A stretch of 64,000 bases of DNA from Holosporales bacterium. GTDB lineage: Bacteria > Pseudomonadota > Alphaproteobacteria > RUG11792. The translations under genes were made by a program, and so were the position numbers. Below, piece by piece: positions 8,229 through 17,813 of this stretch (its first letter is position 1; the number at the start of each line of letters is the position of its first letter). The notes under the pieces are model-generated. The model had not been told where the DNA came from. It saw only the letters and a list, made by a program, of their open reading frames with translations, and made no database searches. Location of the stretch: assembly GCA_031269095.1 (NCBI GenBank), contig JAIRWI010000013.1, positions 1 through 64,000 on the forward strand. Reading direction: 5' to 3'.

Positions 8229-8735
8229 TTACTGGTTTATAATAATTTTAACTACATATTTGGTATCCTCCTTGATTTCTCCTGGATCAGTTTCAAAAAC
8301 ATCCGCTCCTAAGCTCTCGGCGATTTTGGCTTTCATTTGTAAAACTTGTTTTTTGTTTAGAATCCCAGTGTTTCCATCGGAGGCAGAAATTTTGAGCTTT
8401 AAGCTATTGCTTTCCAAAACGACACTATATTTCCCCCCAATTTTGGGCAATTTAAATTCTGGAGAAGAAATTAATCCGGATTCGTGTAAGTTTTGAAAGA
8501 ATTTTGTCGGCTCGGTAACCGGACCGTATGCCGAAGAATAATTCGTATATGCCATACGAATCGTCTCAATATCAGTTATAACCGAACGAATTTGGGCAGT
8601 TTCAATAACCTCTCTTCCTTTAAAAACAGACCCGGCAATAATACCTATAACAAGAAGCACCATCGCCATTTCGATAAGAGAAAATCCATCTAAAGCGAGA
8701 TTTTTGACCTTTTTTTTATTCACTAAAATTTTCAT
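8229..8735 (-). CDS. Type II/IV-type pseudopilin-like protein
   Basis: 168 residues from the ATG at 8735, chosen because AGGAAG lies just upstream at good spacing. The N-terminus is a class III prepilin leader: a short basic part (KILVNKKKVKNLALDG) and then FSLIEMAMVLLVIGIIAG. This gives the Gly/Phe cleavage site for prepilin peptidase, Glu at +5 and the hydrophobic assembly helix. The C-terminal part is polar and beta-rich, with no disulphide pair. It resembles single pseudopilins found in reduced alphaproteobacteria. It overlaps the upstream coiled-coil gene by about 20 bases, so the two are coupled. No other secretion or pilus gene is in the window. Confidence 0.82.
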   Translation of the reverse strand: MKILVNKKKVKNLALDGFSLIEMAMVLLVIGIIAGSVFKGREVIETAQIRSVITDIETIRMAYTNYSSAYGPVTEPTKFFQNLHESGLISSPEFKLPKIGGKYSVVLESNSLKLKISASDGNTGILNKKQVLQMKAKIAESLGADVFETDPGEIKEDTKYVVKIIINQ

Positions 8736-9399
8736 CATCTTCCTGTAGTTCATTAGCTTCCTGTGTTCCCTCATTAACAAAAATTGTGTCCGAAGATTCG
8801 TTTTCGTTTGTGACATCTTTATTATCAGATTTTTTTTCCTTTAAATCGTTTTTTACAGGTTGAGTCGAAACAACGTTATTATCCTTGCTTTTAACGGACT
8901 CGTTGGATTTTTGTGAAACAGGAGTATTTTCCTCTTTTTTAATATCTTCTTTAACTAGAGAAACAAGTGTTTTTACGATTTTTTCAATATTTGTTTGCTG
9001 TTGCTTTTCAGTATTTAATTCTCCTATCTCCTTGTTTTTAGATTCTGGGGGGATAGTTTCGGTATAGACAATGGCTTCGGATTGTTGTGGAGCGATTTCA
9101 GCTTCTCCCTTTTTTAGAGCTTCTATTTCCTCATTTATTTTTTTAATCTCAGACTCTAATCCATCGAGTCTTTTAACTTTAGTATCAATTTCTGATGCTT
9201 TTGTTTCTTCGCTTGACTCTATATTAGAAGGATCATTTTTATACTTATCAATCAATTGGTTCAACTCAGACTTAAGAGTCGCCATTTCAAATTCTAGAGT
9301 TACCATTTTAGAACTAAGTTCTGCGAGTTTTTGCTCTGTAGAGCAATATGCTGAATTACAAAAAACACAAAGTGACAAAAGTACTGCCTTATAAATCAT
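8716..9399 (-). CDS. Secreted Glu/Lys-rich coiled-coil protein
   Basis: 227 residues. A signal peptide (AVLLSLCVFCNSAYCS) is followed by a heptad-like coiled coil (EQKLAELSSKMVTLEFEMAT, then KSELNQLIDKY) and a second helical stretch (VKRLDGLESEIKKINEEIEA). A long low-complexity Lys/Glu/Ser/Asn tail comes next. I recognise no family. Its end overlaps the pseudopilin start, so the two are made together and may act in one periplasmic assembly; that is inference from context only. Confidence 0.7.
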   Translation of the reverse strand: MIYKAVLLSLCVFCNSAYCSTEQKLAELSSKMVTLEFEMATLKSELNQLIDKYKNDPSNIESSEETKASEIDTKVKRLDGLESEIKKINEEIEALKKGEAEIAPQQSEAIVYTETIPPESKNKEIGELNTEKQQQTNIEKIVKTLVSLVKEDIKKEENTPVSQKSNESVKSKDNNVVSTQPVKNDLKEKKSDNKDVTNENESSDTIFVNEGTQEANELQEDDENFSE

Positions 9400-9549
9400 A
9401 ATAGAAGGTCCACCCTCAAGCTATCCCCATACTAATAATTCTATTTTATTTTTTTTACTATTTCAATATTTTTTTATTTCATGTGATAAACAAATAAGTT
9501 CTTAACGAAAAATTAACTATTTTGTATATAAACTATATCATATAGAGTA

Positions 9550-11253
9550 GTGTATTTGACTGGTAGTATGGGATTTATCATCACTAGAATAAAATCAATA
9601 GTGCGTAAAGCTCAAAGGTTTGAGCTCTGTCCGTCAATATTTAATATCCATACTAGTAAAAGTAAATTTTTCATATCTGATATATTTTCCGCAATAAAAA
9701 TATTTTTATCTCTTTTGCCACTGGTGTTTGCTTGGTCATTTGCTATTGGATTATCTCCGATACAGGGGCTTGCTACACTTTTTGCTGCAGCAATTGTATC
9801 TATAATTTTTGGTGGGTCAAAATATCAAATTTCACTGATATCATTTGCGCTATCGGTTATAACGATCGAAATCATAGCAAAGTACCAATACAATGGAATG
9901 TTATTGGTTTCTATTTTTGTTGCAATTATTCTCATAATATTTGGGTTGTTGCGATTAAATGATATTTTTAAGCGTTTATATAGTTCGTATATATCTGCAA
10001 TTACTATTTATGTTTCTTTATATATAATAGTATCCCAAACCCAGTATATACTCGGGATTACCTCACCTCAATCCCCAAGTAATCTAATAAACAATGTAGT
10101 TGCTATGTGTTCTAAATTAGACGGAATATCCTGGCAAAATGTTTTAACAGCATTATATTTTGTAATTCCGCTTTTTATAATTAAAATTAAAATAAAAAAC
10201 TCTTTTTTTATAACTATATATTTAGCTTTATCAATAACAAGTTCTTTCTTTATTGATTTAAAATTATTTAATATTAGTGATTTTGGAAATATTAACACTA
10301 CATACTTTGGTAATTTATCCAGCTCATTTGTCATAAACTGTATTAACTATTCTTTGGCCATAGCTATTGTTATTGCTTCAACTTCTTGTTTGACGACAAA
10401 TTTAAGTTCGAGCTTAACTGGAACTAGGCTTCAACATAATGCAGAATTTATTTCTCTTGGTATTGCCAACTTTATCAGTGTTATACTAGGTGGCGTATTT
10501 GTGTCTTCAAACACAAATTACACTATGCAAAATATTGCATACAAGACAAAAACACTTGGAACTCTGCTGATGCTTGGATGTTTATCTCTCGTCACCATAA
10601 ATTATTACGATATTATAATCGAACACATCCCCGTATATTCATTATCTGCTATATTAATAGTTTTTGCTATAGACAATATAAAATTAAAACATTTTAAGTT
10701 AAAAAATAATGATGATTATATATTTATTGCGACTTTACTAGTTTTGTTGTTTTTTGGTTTTGTTCCAGCTGTTTATATAGGCTTTATAATTTCGCTTATG
10801 TTTCTTGCACAAAGAATGATCTCTATTAAAGGGGAATCTATCCATGTAACAAAAAAGCATGATGCTTCCCTTTCTGAATTTATGGCGATTAAAAATGGAT
10901 TTATCAGAGGGCACAATTATTCGAAATATATAGATGTTATACATATCGAAGATAGCTTATTTTTAAATACAATAAAGATTGCTCTTGAAAGCAGAAAAAC
11001 TTCTAAGGTAATTATTTTGTACTTTAAACACATATTATTTTTAGATGCAGAAGCAATTCGAATTTTAAAATATATCGTAAGTGATGCACGAAAAAACAAT
11101 GTGATGGTTATAGTTTCTGGAGCTAATGGAATATTGCTTGAGATGCTGAAATATAAAGAGAAACAGGAGAATGAGGGTAGTATTTTTGGTTATATTGTTC
11201 CAAATTTTGGCGAAGCTCTTAAAAAAGCACATGAAAAACTAGGGATAATCTAA
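9550..11253 (+). CDS. SulP-family anion permease with STAS domain
   Basis: 567 residues from GTG at 9550; ATG at 9568 is an equally possible start and neither has a clear ribosome site. About ten to twelve TM helices run from near residue 45 to 415 and include the SulP-type stretch FAWSFAIGLSPIQGLATLFA. The C-terminal ~130 residues form a STAS domain (VIILYFKHILFLDAEAIRIL). The family moves sulfate, bicarbonate or dicarboxylates; the substrate cannot be read here. The gene is isolated, diverging from the coiled-coil/pseudopilin pair across an AT-rich spacer. Confidence 0.88.
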   Translation: MYLTGSMGFIITRIKSIVRKAQRFELCPSIFNIHTSKSKFFISDIFSAIKIFLSLLPLVFAWSFAIGLSPIQGLATLFAAAIVSIIFGGSKYQISLISFALSVITIEIIAKYQYNGMLLVSIFVAIILIIFGLLRLNDIFKRLYSSYISAITIYVSLYIIVSQTQYILGITSPQSPSNLINNVVAMCSKLDGISWQNVLTALYFVIPLFIIKIKIKNSFFITIYLALSITSSFFIDLKLFNISDFGNINTTYFGNLSSSFVINCINYSLAIAIVIASTSCLTTNLSSSLTGTRLQHNAEFISLGIANFISVILGGVFVSSNTNYTMQNIAYKTKTLGTLLMLGCLSLVTINYYDIIIEHIPVYSLSAILIVFAIDNIKLKHFKLKNNDDYIFIATLLVLLFFGFVPAVYIGFIISLMFLAQRMISIKGESIHVTKKHDASLSEFMAIKNGFIRGHNYSKYIDVIHIEDSLFLNTIKIALESRKTSKVIILYFKHILFLDAEAIRILKYIVSDARKNNVMVIVSGANGILLEMLKYKEKQENEGSIFGYIVPNFGEALKKAHEKLGII

Positions 11254-11325
11254 GATTAAGTTTCCCACTTAACTAGACTTTAGAAAAACTAAAAACAAAT
11301 ATAAATACTAGTATCAAGTAAAGCA

Positions 11326-11418
11326 GCTATATAATATTAACAAAAACGCCAAAATCCCAACGGTTTGGCATGAAATGGCTCATAAAAATAGCCTATTGCC
11401 AATACTGGCACGAGTATA
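11326..11418. repeat. Form-B palindromic element at the pnp 3' end
   Basis: A copy in reverse orientation contains AACAAAAACGCCAAAATCCC and ends GGCACGAGTATA at 11418, only five bases from the pnp stop. Its left end is eroded. It fills most of the gap between the SulP and pnp genes, which converge here. Confidence 0.65.
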
Positions 11419-11423
11419 AAATA

Positions 11424-13517
11424 CTACAGTCCTTTCATGGTGAGTTTTATTCTGTTTCTATCATCAATATCGAGAACTTTTACATTCACTTTCTGGTTTA
11501 AACTCAAAATGTCAGACACTTTTTCTACCCTTTTATTAGAAATATTGCTTATATGAATTAATCCTTCTCGCCCACCAGTTATAGAAACAAAAGCTCCAAA
11601 ATCAGTTATTTTAACAACTGTTCCAGCGAAAATTGCGCCAATTTCAGGCATACAGCCAATTCCCTTAACAATTTCCAAAGCTTCTTCCAAACCCTTTTGA
11701 TTTCGTGAAAACACAGAAACAAGTCCATTGTCATCAATATCAATTTTTGCTCCAGTTCTTTCGCAAATTTCTTTAATAATCTTGCCACCTGGACCTATTA
11801 AATCCCTAATTCTATCCTTATCAATCATAATTGTTGCCATGCTTGGAGCATTTGGACTGCGATTTTTTCTGCCCTCAACTATAGCTTGACTCATTTTACC
11901 AAGTATATGAATTCTCCCATCCTTAGCCTGGGCAAGAGCCTCTTTAATTATTTCTCTGCTAATGCTCGTTATTTTAATATCCATCTGAAGAGCTGTTATT
12001 CCTTCTTTTGTCCCTGCCACTTTAAAATCCATATCTCCAAGATGATCTTCATCTCCCATAATATCTGAGAGAATAACATATTTGTCTCCCTCTTTTATCA
12101 ATCCCATAGCAATCCCAGCAACTGGATTTGATAAAGGGACTCCTGCAGACATAAGGGACATAGACGTCCCACAAACCGTCGCCATAGATGAAGAACCATT
12201 TGATTCCGTAATCTCTGAAACAACTCTAAGTGTATATGGAAAATCCTCTGGATTTGGAAGAGCTGGACAAATTGCCCTCCAAGCAAGTTTGCCATGTCCA
12301 ATCTCACGCCTTCCTGGAGCTCCCATCCTCCCAACTTCGCCAACTGAATATGGAGGAAAATTATAATGGAGAAGGAATTTCTCTCTCCTATCTCCTGTTA
12401 TATCATCAACAATTTGTTCGTCCGATCCTGAACCAAGGGTCGTAACAACAAGTGCCTGAGTTTCCCCTCTCGTAAATAAAGAGCTCCCATGAACCATTGG
12501 CAAAACATCAACTTCACATGTTATATCACGAATATCGGTTTCACCACGACCATCCAACCTAACTTTCGTTTTTAAAAGGGAATTTCTCATTTCTTCGGAC
12601 AAAACACTCTCAAAGAGCGTATCTATAACAACCTGATTTTCCGCTTCTTCTCTTTTATCAGCTAATTTTTCATTAATATTAGCGTGCACTTCATTAATTG
12701 CTTCATGTCTTTCTAGTTTTCCTTTAATTGATAAAGCATGGGATATCTCTTTTATTGCAAGTTTTGAGATTTTTTTATACAAATCTTCATGTAAATTCTC
12801 AAAACTTGTTACGTTAATAGGTTTTTTGCCAACTTTTTCCTGTAATTTTTTAATTAATTTTATAACTGGCTGAAATGACTCAAAACCAAACATAACTGCA
12901 TCTAACATAGTTTCTTCAGAGAGCTCCTGAGCTTCCGATTCAACCATGAGAATTCCTTCGTCTGTTCCTGCAACGGTTAAACTGAGTAAATTATCGTCAA
13001 CCTGTTGGCCATAAACAGGATTTAATATAAAATCACCACTTTTTGTATAGCCTACATTGCATCCAGCAATTGGCCCCATAAATGGAACACCTGAAATAGA
13101 AAGCGCTGCTGAAGCTCCAATCATCGCAGCAATTCCTGGATCACATGTTTCATCGTAACTAATGGTTGTGCATACAACCTGAACTTCATTCAGAAAACCA
13201 TTAGGAAAAAGTGGACGAATTGGCCTATCTATAAGTCTCGACGTCAAAACTTCTCTTTCAGATGGTTTGCTTTCTCTCTTAATAAAACCTCCAGGAATTC
13301 TTCCAGAGGCATAAAATCTTTCCTGATAATTTATAGTAAGTGGGAAAAAACTCGCATTCGTGGCCTGCTTCTTCATGAAAACACATGTACATAATACAGT
13401 CGTCTCTCCATAACGAACAACAACAGCCCCATCAGCCTGTCTTGCAATTTTTCCCGTTTCAATTGAAAGTTCCTTCTCTCCCCAATTAATTTTTTCATTA
13501 ATAATAGAAAACATCAT
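11424..13517 (-). CDS. pnp: Polyribonucleotide nucleotidyltransferase (PNPase)
   Basis: About 697 residues from the ATG at 13517 (MMFSIINEKINWGEKELS), matching the usual family start. An upstream in-frame start at 13595 would give 723 residues but would reach almost to the divergent uvrC start. Two RNase PH domains are present, with FFPLTINYQERFYASGRIPG in the first and the catalytic second domain around EVDVLPMVHGSSLFTRGETQ. A KH domain (RIRDLIGPGGKIIKEICERT) and a C-terminal S1 domain (GTVVKITDFGAFVSI) follow. It degrades RNA 3' to 5' using phosphate. rpsO, its usual neighbour, is absent. Confidence 0.96.
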   Translation of the reverse strand: MMFSIINEKINWGEKELSIETGKIARQADGAVVVRYGETTVLCTCVFMKKQATNASFFPLTINYQERFYASGRIPGGFIKRESKPSEREVLTSRLIDRPIRPLFPNGFLNEVQVVCTTISYDETCDPGIAAMIGASAALSISGVPFMGPIAGCNVGYTKSGDFILNPVYGQQVDDNLLSLTVAGTDEGILMVESEAQELSEETMLDAVMFGFESFQPVIKLIKKLQEKVGKKPINVTSFENLHEDLYKKISKLAIKEISHALSIKGKLERHEAINEVHANINEKLADKREEAENQVVIDTLFESVLSEEMRNSLLKTKVRLDGRGETDIRDITCEVDVLPMVHGSSLFTRGETQALVVTTLGSGSDEQIVDDITGDRREKFLLHYNFPPYSVGEVGRMGAPGRREIGHGKLAWRAICPALPNPEDFPYTLRVVSEITESNGSSSMATVCGTSMSLMSAGVPLSNPVAGIAMGLIKEGDKYVILSDIMGDEDHLGDMDFKVAGTKEGITALQMDIKITSISREIIKEALAQAKDGRIHILGKMSQAIVEGRKNRSPNAPSMATIMIDKDRIRDLIGPGGKIIKEICERTGAKIDIDDNGLVSVFSRNQKGLEEALEIVKGIGCMPEIGAIFAGTVVKITDFGAFVSITGGREGLIHISNISNKRVEKVSDILSLNQKVNVKVLDIDDRNRIKLTMKGL

Positions 13518-13582
13518 TTTATCCATACTTTTTAATACAATCCCCACAGTATCATAAAACTCTTCTTTTCTCACGAAATTTT

Positions 13583-13611
13583 TTCGAAAAACCAATGTTT
13601 TCTTCTATAAT
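13583..13611 (+). promoter_or_regulatory. Predicted sigma-70 promoter of uvrC
   Basis: A perfect TATAAT lies at 13606-13611, and a poor -35 (TTCGAA, 13583-13588) sits 17 bases upstream. The -10 ends only six bases before the uvrC ATG, so the transcript would start at or next to the ATG. A GGAG stands at too short a spacing to be a normal ribosome site. Confidence 0.45.
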
Positions 13612-13617
13612 GGAGCT

Positions 13618-15417
13618 ATGATAGATACAGCTCCAACAGATATTATAAAAAGCACAGCTCAGGAGGCGGGAAATTATCCTGGAGTGTATAAAATGTATGA
13701 TCGTAGTTCTGATGCTATTATGTATGTTGGCAAAGCCAAAAATTTAAAAAATAGACTGCTTTCATATACGAGAAATAAAAATCTACCAAACAGATTAAAA
13801 ATGATGATTTCTCAAATCGGAAAAATTGAATACACGATTACACACTCAGAAATAGAAGCCCTCATTTTGGAAAGTAATTTAATAAAAGAGCTGAAGCCGT
13901 ATTTTAATATAATTCTCCGTGATGATAAATCATATCCATACATAGTCGTGGATGAACCTTCCTCATCTTCATTGATAATGAAAGAAGTTCTCTACCCCAG
14001 AATATTCAAAGTTCGCTCCCATAAAAGTAAAGGAGATAATTTTTATGGGCCATACCCGTTTGTTTCAGCACTTAATCTGGTTCTTAAGGTTATACAAAAA
14101 GCGTTTCTTATTAGGAACTGCACTGATAATTTTTTTAAACAGAGAAAAAGACCATGTTTGCAGTACTTTATAAAAAGATGCTCAGCTCCATGTGTTAACA
14201 ATATAGGATTAGATGAATACAAAAAAAATGTATTGCTAGCAAAAAAATTGTTAGAAGGTAATGATGAAGACGCTAGAAAAATGCTACTACTTGAAATGAG
14301 AGAGGCTTCACAAAAAGAAGACTTTGAGAAGGCGGCTTCTATAAGGGATAGAATAACAGCTATATCAGAGATTCAAAGCAAACAGTATGCAACTTTGGAA
14401 ACAAATTTATCTATCGATGTTATTGCTATGGCATCCACCGTTACCAGTGTGTCATTTTTTAGAAATGGTAAAAATGTTGGATCTGAAACATTTTTAACCG
14501 AAAACAACGGTGATATCGATTCCATGTCTAGGATTGAAGAATTTATAACGCAGTTTTATAAAATAATCAGACCTCCAGCTATTATAATTACCAGTGAAAA
14601 ACTGGAAAATAAGGAGATTTTATCAAAATTTCTAAACAGAAAAATAATAGATAATCCAACTGGAAGCTATAAAAAAATCATCGAAATTTCCATACAAAAT
14701 GTAAAACTAAAACAAAATAATGAGAAATTTGATCTGAAACCTCTCGAAATTCTGACTAAAATCAAAAAAATTAACAGAATTGAGATATATGATAACAGCC
14801 ATATTATGGGGACAGGAGCTTGTGGAGCTATGGTCGTTTTTGAAGATGGAGCCTTGCGTCCTAAATATTACAGAAAATTCAGCATATCCTCTCAAGAAGC
14901 GCGAGGCGGAGATGATATTGCAATGATGAAGTATGTTTTAAATAAAAGGCTAAGCTCTAAACATATCTCTCAGCAGCCTATGCCAGAACTTATAATAATA
15001 GATGGGGGATATACGCAACTCGCTGCAGCAAATGAAATTATTAAAGGAATCACAAACGTTATTGCAATAACCAAGCAAGATAATAGAAAAATGGGCGCTG
15101 AAAAAATAATCTTAGAAGAGGGGACTGAAATATTTCTCGGGGAAAATAACAGTACTCTCAATTTTTTGATAATGCTCAGAAATGAAGCTCACAAAACAGC
15201 AATAACATTTCATAGAAAAAAAATGAAACTCTCTATGCACAAATCCGCTCTCGATATCATACCGACAATAGGGCCATTACGTAAAAAGAGATTACTAGAA
15301 CATTTCGGTTCGATTAGTGCTATTAAGAATGCAACTATTGATGATATAATATCTGTTCAAGGAATTGACAAAAAGTCAGCTAAAATTGTTTTTGATTTTT
15401 TTAATAAAAGAACGTAA
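13618..15417 (+). CDS. uvrC: UvrABC excinuclease subunit C
   Basis: 599 residues. The N-terminal GIY-YIG nuclease domain (GVYKMYD...IMYVGKAKNLKNRLLSY) makes the 3' cut. A Cys-rich patch (CLQYFIKRCSAPCVNN) is followed by a UVR motif that contacts UvrB (EDFEKAASIRDRITAISEIQ). The RNase H-like domain (IEIYDNSHIMGTGACGAMVV ... ELIIIDGG) makes the 5' cut, and a helix-hairpin-helix pair closes the protein (IPTIGPLRKKRLLEHFGSIS). Length is normal. The stop shares one base with the pgsA start (TAATG), so the two are coupled. Confidence 0.96.
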   Translation: MIDTAPTDIIKSTAQEAGNYPGVYKMYDRSSDAIMYVGKAKNLKNRLLSYTRNKNLPNRLKMMISQIGKIEYTITHSEIEALILESNLIKELKPYFNIILRDDKSYPYIVVDEPSSSSLIMKEVLYPRIFKVRSHKSKGDNFYGPYPFVSALNLVLKVIQKAFLIRNCTDNFFKQRKRPCLQYFIKRCSAPCVNNIGLDEYKKNVLLAKKLLEGNDEDARKMLLLEMREASQKEDFEKAASIRDRITAISEIQSKQYATLETNLSIDVIAMASTVTSVSFFRNGKNVGSETFLTENNGDIDSMSRIEEFITQFYKIIRPPAIIITSEKLENKEILSKFLNRKIIDNPTGSYKKIIEISIQNVKLKQNNEKFDLKPLEILTKIKKINRIEIYDNSHIMGTGACGAMVVFEDGALRPKYYRKFSISSQEARGGDDIAMMKYVLNKRLSSKHISQQPMPELIIIDGGYTQLAAANEIIKGITNVIAITKQDNRKMGAEKIILEEGTEIFLGENNSTLNFLIMLRNEAHKTAITFHRKKMKLSMHKSALDIIPTIGPLRKKRLLEHFGSISAIKNATIDDIISVQGIDKKSAKIVFDFFNKRT

Positions 15418-15965
15418 TGAATAAAGTTTTAAATTTTCCAAATATACTTACAATTTCTAGAATCGCTTTGATTCCGGCGATAGCCACCGCATTTTATATG
15501 AATTATAGTACCATTGTTTTTATAGTTTTTGCGTTTTGTTGTTTAACTGATTTTTTGGATGGGTATATCGCTAGAGCATACAAGCAGACAACTCGCTTCG
15601 GACAGGTTCTTGATCCGATATCTGATAAGGCTCTGATCGCAACGACAATTATATTCATAGTCTGGTTTCACGAAATATCTATGCTTTCTATGATTCCAGC
15701 TTCGTTAATTCTATGTCGAGAGGTTATGGTCTCAGAGGTCAGGGGAATTGTAATCTCAGAAAAAAAGAAATTTAAAACAACTAAAATAGCGAAATGGAAA
15801 ACAACATTTCAGATGCTTTCTCTTGGATTCATCACGTTTTCACGTATTTTTGATTATAATGGAGTTATAGTGATAACTGGTGAAGTTTTTCTCTGGATAG
15901 CCTCGGTTATGGCTATTGTTTCTGGTGCTTCATACTATAGAAGACATTTTGACTTTTTTTTGTAA
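15417..15965 (+). CDS. pgsA: CDP-diacylglycerol--glycerol-3-phosphate 3-phosphatidyltransferase
   Basis: 182 residues, an integral membrane enzyme that makes phosphatidylglycerol phosphate. The CDP-alcohol phosphatidyltransferase signature is intact (DFLDGYIARA, then GQVLDPISDKA), with its three metal-binding Asp residues. Four to six TM helices are visible. It is coupled to uvrC, which is a common gene order in bacteria. With psd at 20 kb it supports local synthesis of PG and PE from CDP-DAG. Confidence 0.94.
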   Translation: MNKVLNFPNILTISRIALIPAIATAFYMNYSTIVFIVFAFCCLTDFLDGYIARAYKQTTRFGQVLDPISDKALIATTIIFIVWFHEISMLSMIPASLILCREVMVSEVRGIVISEKKKFKTTKIAKWKTTFQMLSLGFITFSRIFDYNGVIVITGEVFLWIASVMAIVSGASYYRRHFDFFL

Positions 15966-16039
15966 TATTTGTGAATTTAATCCCTTATATCGAGTGATAT
16001 TTCTTTCTGTTTAGAGATGTGTCGGTAATTTAGCTCGAT

Positions 16040-16087
16040 TACAGTTGATTAACTTGACATTAGTATTAATAAAAATACAAAACAACC
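16040..16087. repeat. Partial form-B palindromic element
   Basis: TTGATTAACTTGACATTAGT followed by ATTAATAAAAATACAAAAC matches one end of form B in reverse orientation; the rest has decayed. It lies between the pgsA and gatA stop codons, in a convergent gap. Confidence 0.5.
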
Positions 16088-16126
16088 ATTGATCTAACAC
16101 TGACACAAAATACATCCCTCACAAAA

Positions 16127-17620
16127 TTAGGGTTTGGACACGTACGACATTTCTTTTTTAAGTTCAGCAAAATTAGCGCTTTTTTCTATAACAGAAGCAA
16201 CGGAAAAAATAGATTTTTCGCAAAAATGGTTCCCGATAAGCTGGACTCCAAGCGGAAGTTTGTCGTTTCCTGAAAGCCCTACCGGAACAGATATAGCAGG
16301 AGACCCAATAATATTGGCAGTTACGGTAAATATATCATTTAGATACATAGTCACAGGGTCATTTGTGGCAGGATCATCTATTCCAAATGCAGTATTCGGA
16401 GTTGTCATTGTAAGAACCAAATCAACCTTAGCAAACGCATTATCTTTAAAATCTTTCTTAATCATCTCCCTTATTTTAAGAGCACGATTATAATATGCGT
16501 CATAATACCCCGAAGAAAGTACATAGGTTCCAGTAAGTATCCTACGCTTAACTTCCTCTCCAAAACCCTCTGTACGAGATCTTACGTATAAATCATCTAT
16601 ATTTTTTGGGGCATTTGCTCTGTATCCATAACGTACTCCATCGTATCTCCCCAGATTTGATGACGCTTCAGCGGGAGCTATTATATAGTATGAAGGAAGC
16701 GCATACGGTGCTGTTTCAAGATTTATGTCGATAATTTCACAACCGGCATCAAGCAACCATTTTTTCACCTGCTCCAATATTGCTATATTTACATCACTCA
16801 AACCTTCTGTGTATTGTTTAGCGACTCCGATCTTCATTCCTTTAATTGATTTGCCAACATAATCTAAATAATTGGGAATTTCAACTTTAATGGAGGTTGA
16901 GTCCTTTTTATCGTATCCAGCCATAGCGTTGAGCATAATGGCGGCGTCTTCCACGGTTTTTGTTATTGGCCCTGCCTGATCAAGAGATGAAGCAAAAGCA
17001 ATCATTCCATATCTTGAACAAAGACCATATGTTGGTTTTATCCCAACCAGTCCCGAAAAAGCAGCCGGTTGTCTAACTGATCCACCTGTATCAGAACCCG
17101 TTGCTGCAACTGCTATATCGGCAGCGACAGCTGCTGCAGATCCCCCTGACGATCCCCCAGGAACGAGTTTTATATCTGTATCAGATTTTTTTCTAAATGG
17201 CAACCAAACTGGACCGAAATAGCTTGTAAGGTTTGATGATCCCATTGCGAATTCATCCATGTTGGTTTTTCCAAGAATAATGGACCCCTCGTTTAATAAA
17301 TTTTGAGAAATAGTCGATTCATAAGGAGGAATGAAATTTTCAAGTATACGTGAACCAGCAGTTGTACGAAGACCATCTGTGCAAAAAAGATCCTTCATAG
17401 CTATTGGAACCCCAAGCATACTTCCTTCTATATTTTTTGCTATTTTTTCGTCAGCTTTTTTGGCTAAATCAATCGATTTTTCGTAATTCAATGTTATATA
17501 TGCGTTCAAATCTTCATATTTTTCAATTTTTTCAAAGTATCTTGTAACAAGTTCGAGAGAGGTAAAATCCTTATTTTTTAAGCCCGTTCTAGCCATTTTT
17601 ATAGTTAAATTATCCAGCAT
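16127..17620 (-). CDS. gatA: Glutamyl/aspartyl-tRNA amidotransferase subunit A
   Basis: 497 residues, full length. The amidase-signature catalytic set is present: Lys in PIAMKDLF, the Gly/Ser loop PGGSSGGSAAAVAA (cis-Ser) and the nucleophile Ser in GSDTGGSVRQPAAF. GatA releases ammonia from glutamine so that GatB can convert Glu-tRNA(Gln), and Asp-tRNA(Asn) where needed. This implies the indirect Gln-tRNA route. gatC and gatB are not adjacent. Confidence 0.96.
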   Translation of the reverse strand: MLDNLTIKMARTGLKNKDFTSLELVTRYFEKIEKYEDLNAYITLNYEKSIDLAKKADEKIAKNIEGSMLGVPIAMKDLFCTDGLRTTAGSRILENFIPPYESTISQNLLNEGSIILGKTNMDEFAMGSSNLTSYFGPVWLPFRKKSDTDIKLVPGGSSGGSAAAVAADIAVAATGSDTGGSVRQPAAFSGLVGIKPTYGLCSRYGMIAFASSLDQAGPITKTVEDAAIMLNAMAGYDKKDSTSIKVEIPNYLDYVGKSIKGMKIGVAKQYTEGLSDVNIAILEQVKKWLLDAGCEIIDINLETAPYALPSYYIIAPAEASSNLGRYDGVRYGYRANAPKNIDDLYVRSRTEGFGEEVKRRILTGTYVLSSGYYDAYYNRALKIREMIKKDFKDNAFAKVDLVLTMTTPNTAFGIDDPATNDPVTMYLNDIFTVTANIIGSPAISVPVGLSGNDKLPLGVQLIGNHFCEKSIFSVASVIEKSANFAELKKEMSYVSKP

Positions 17621-17813
17621 CAGATTTTTAAAATCAAAAAAAATCCCTACCGAACCATAGTACTATGATTTTTTAAGAATATCAGGTTATTTTTATCATG
17701 TAGCAGTATCTTATTTTTTTCAGGTAAAAAAAAACAAAAACGCCACAAACTTCATGTATTTTGGGGAATTTTAGAAAGATATTAGTTATATATCGCCGTT
17801 TTTATAAAAATTT

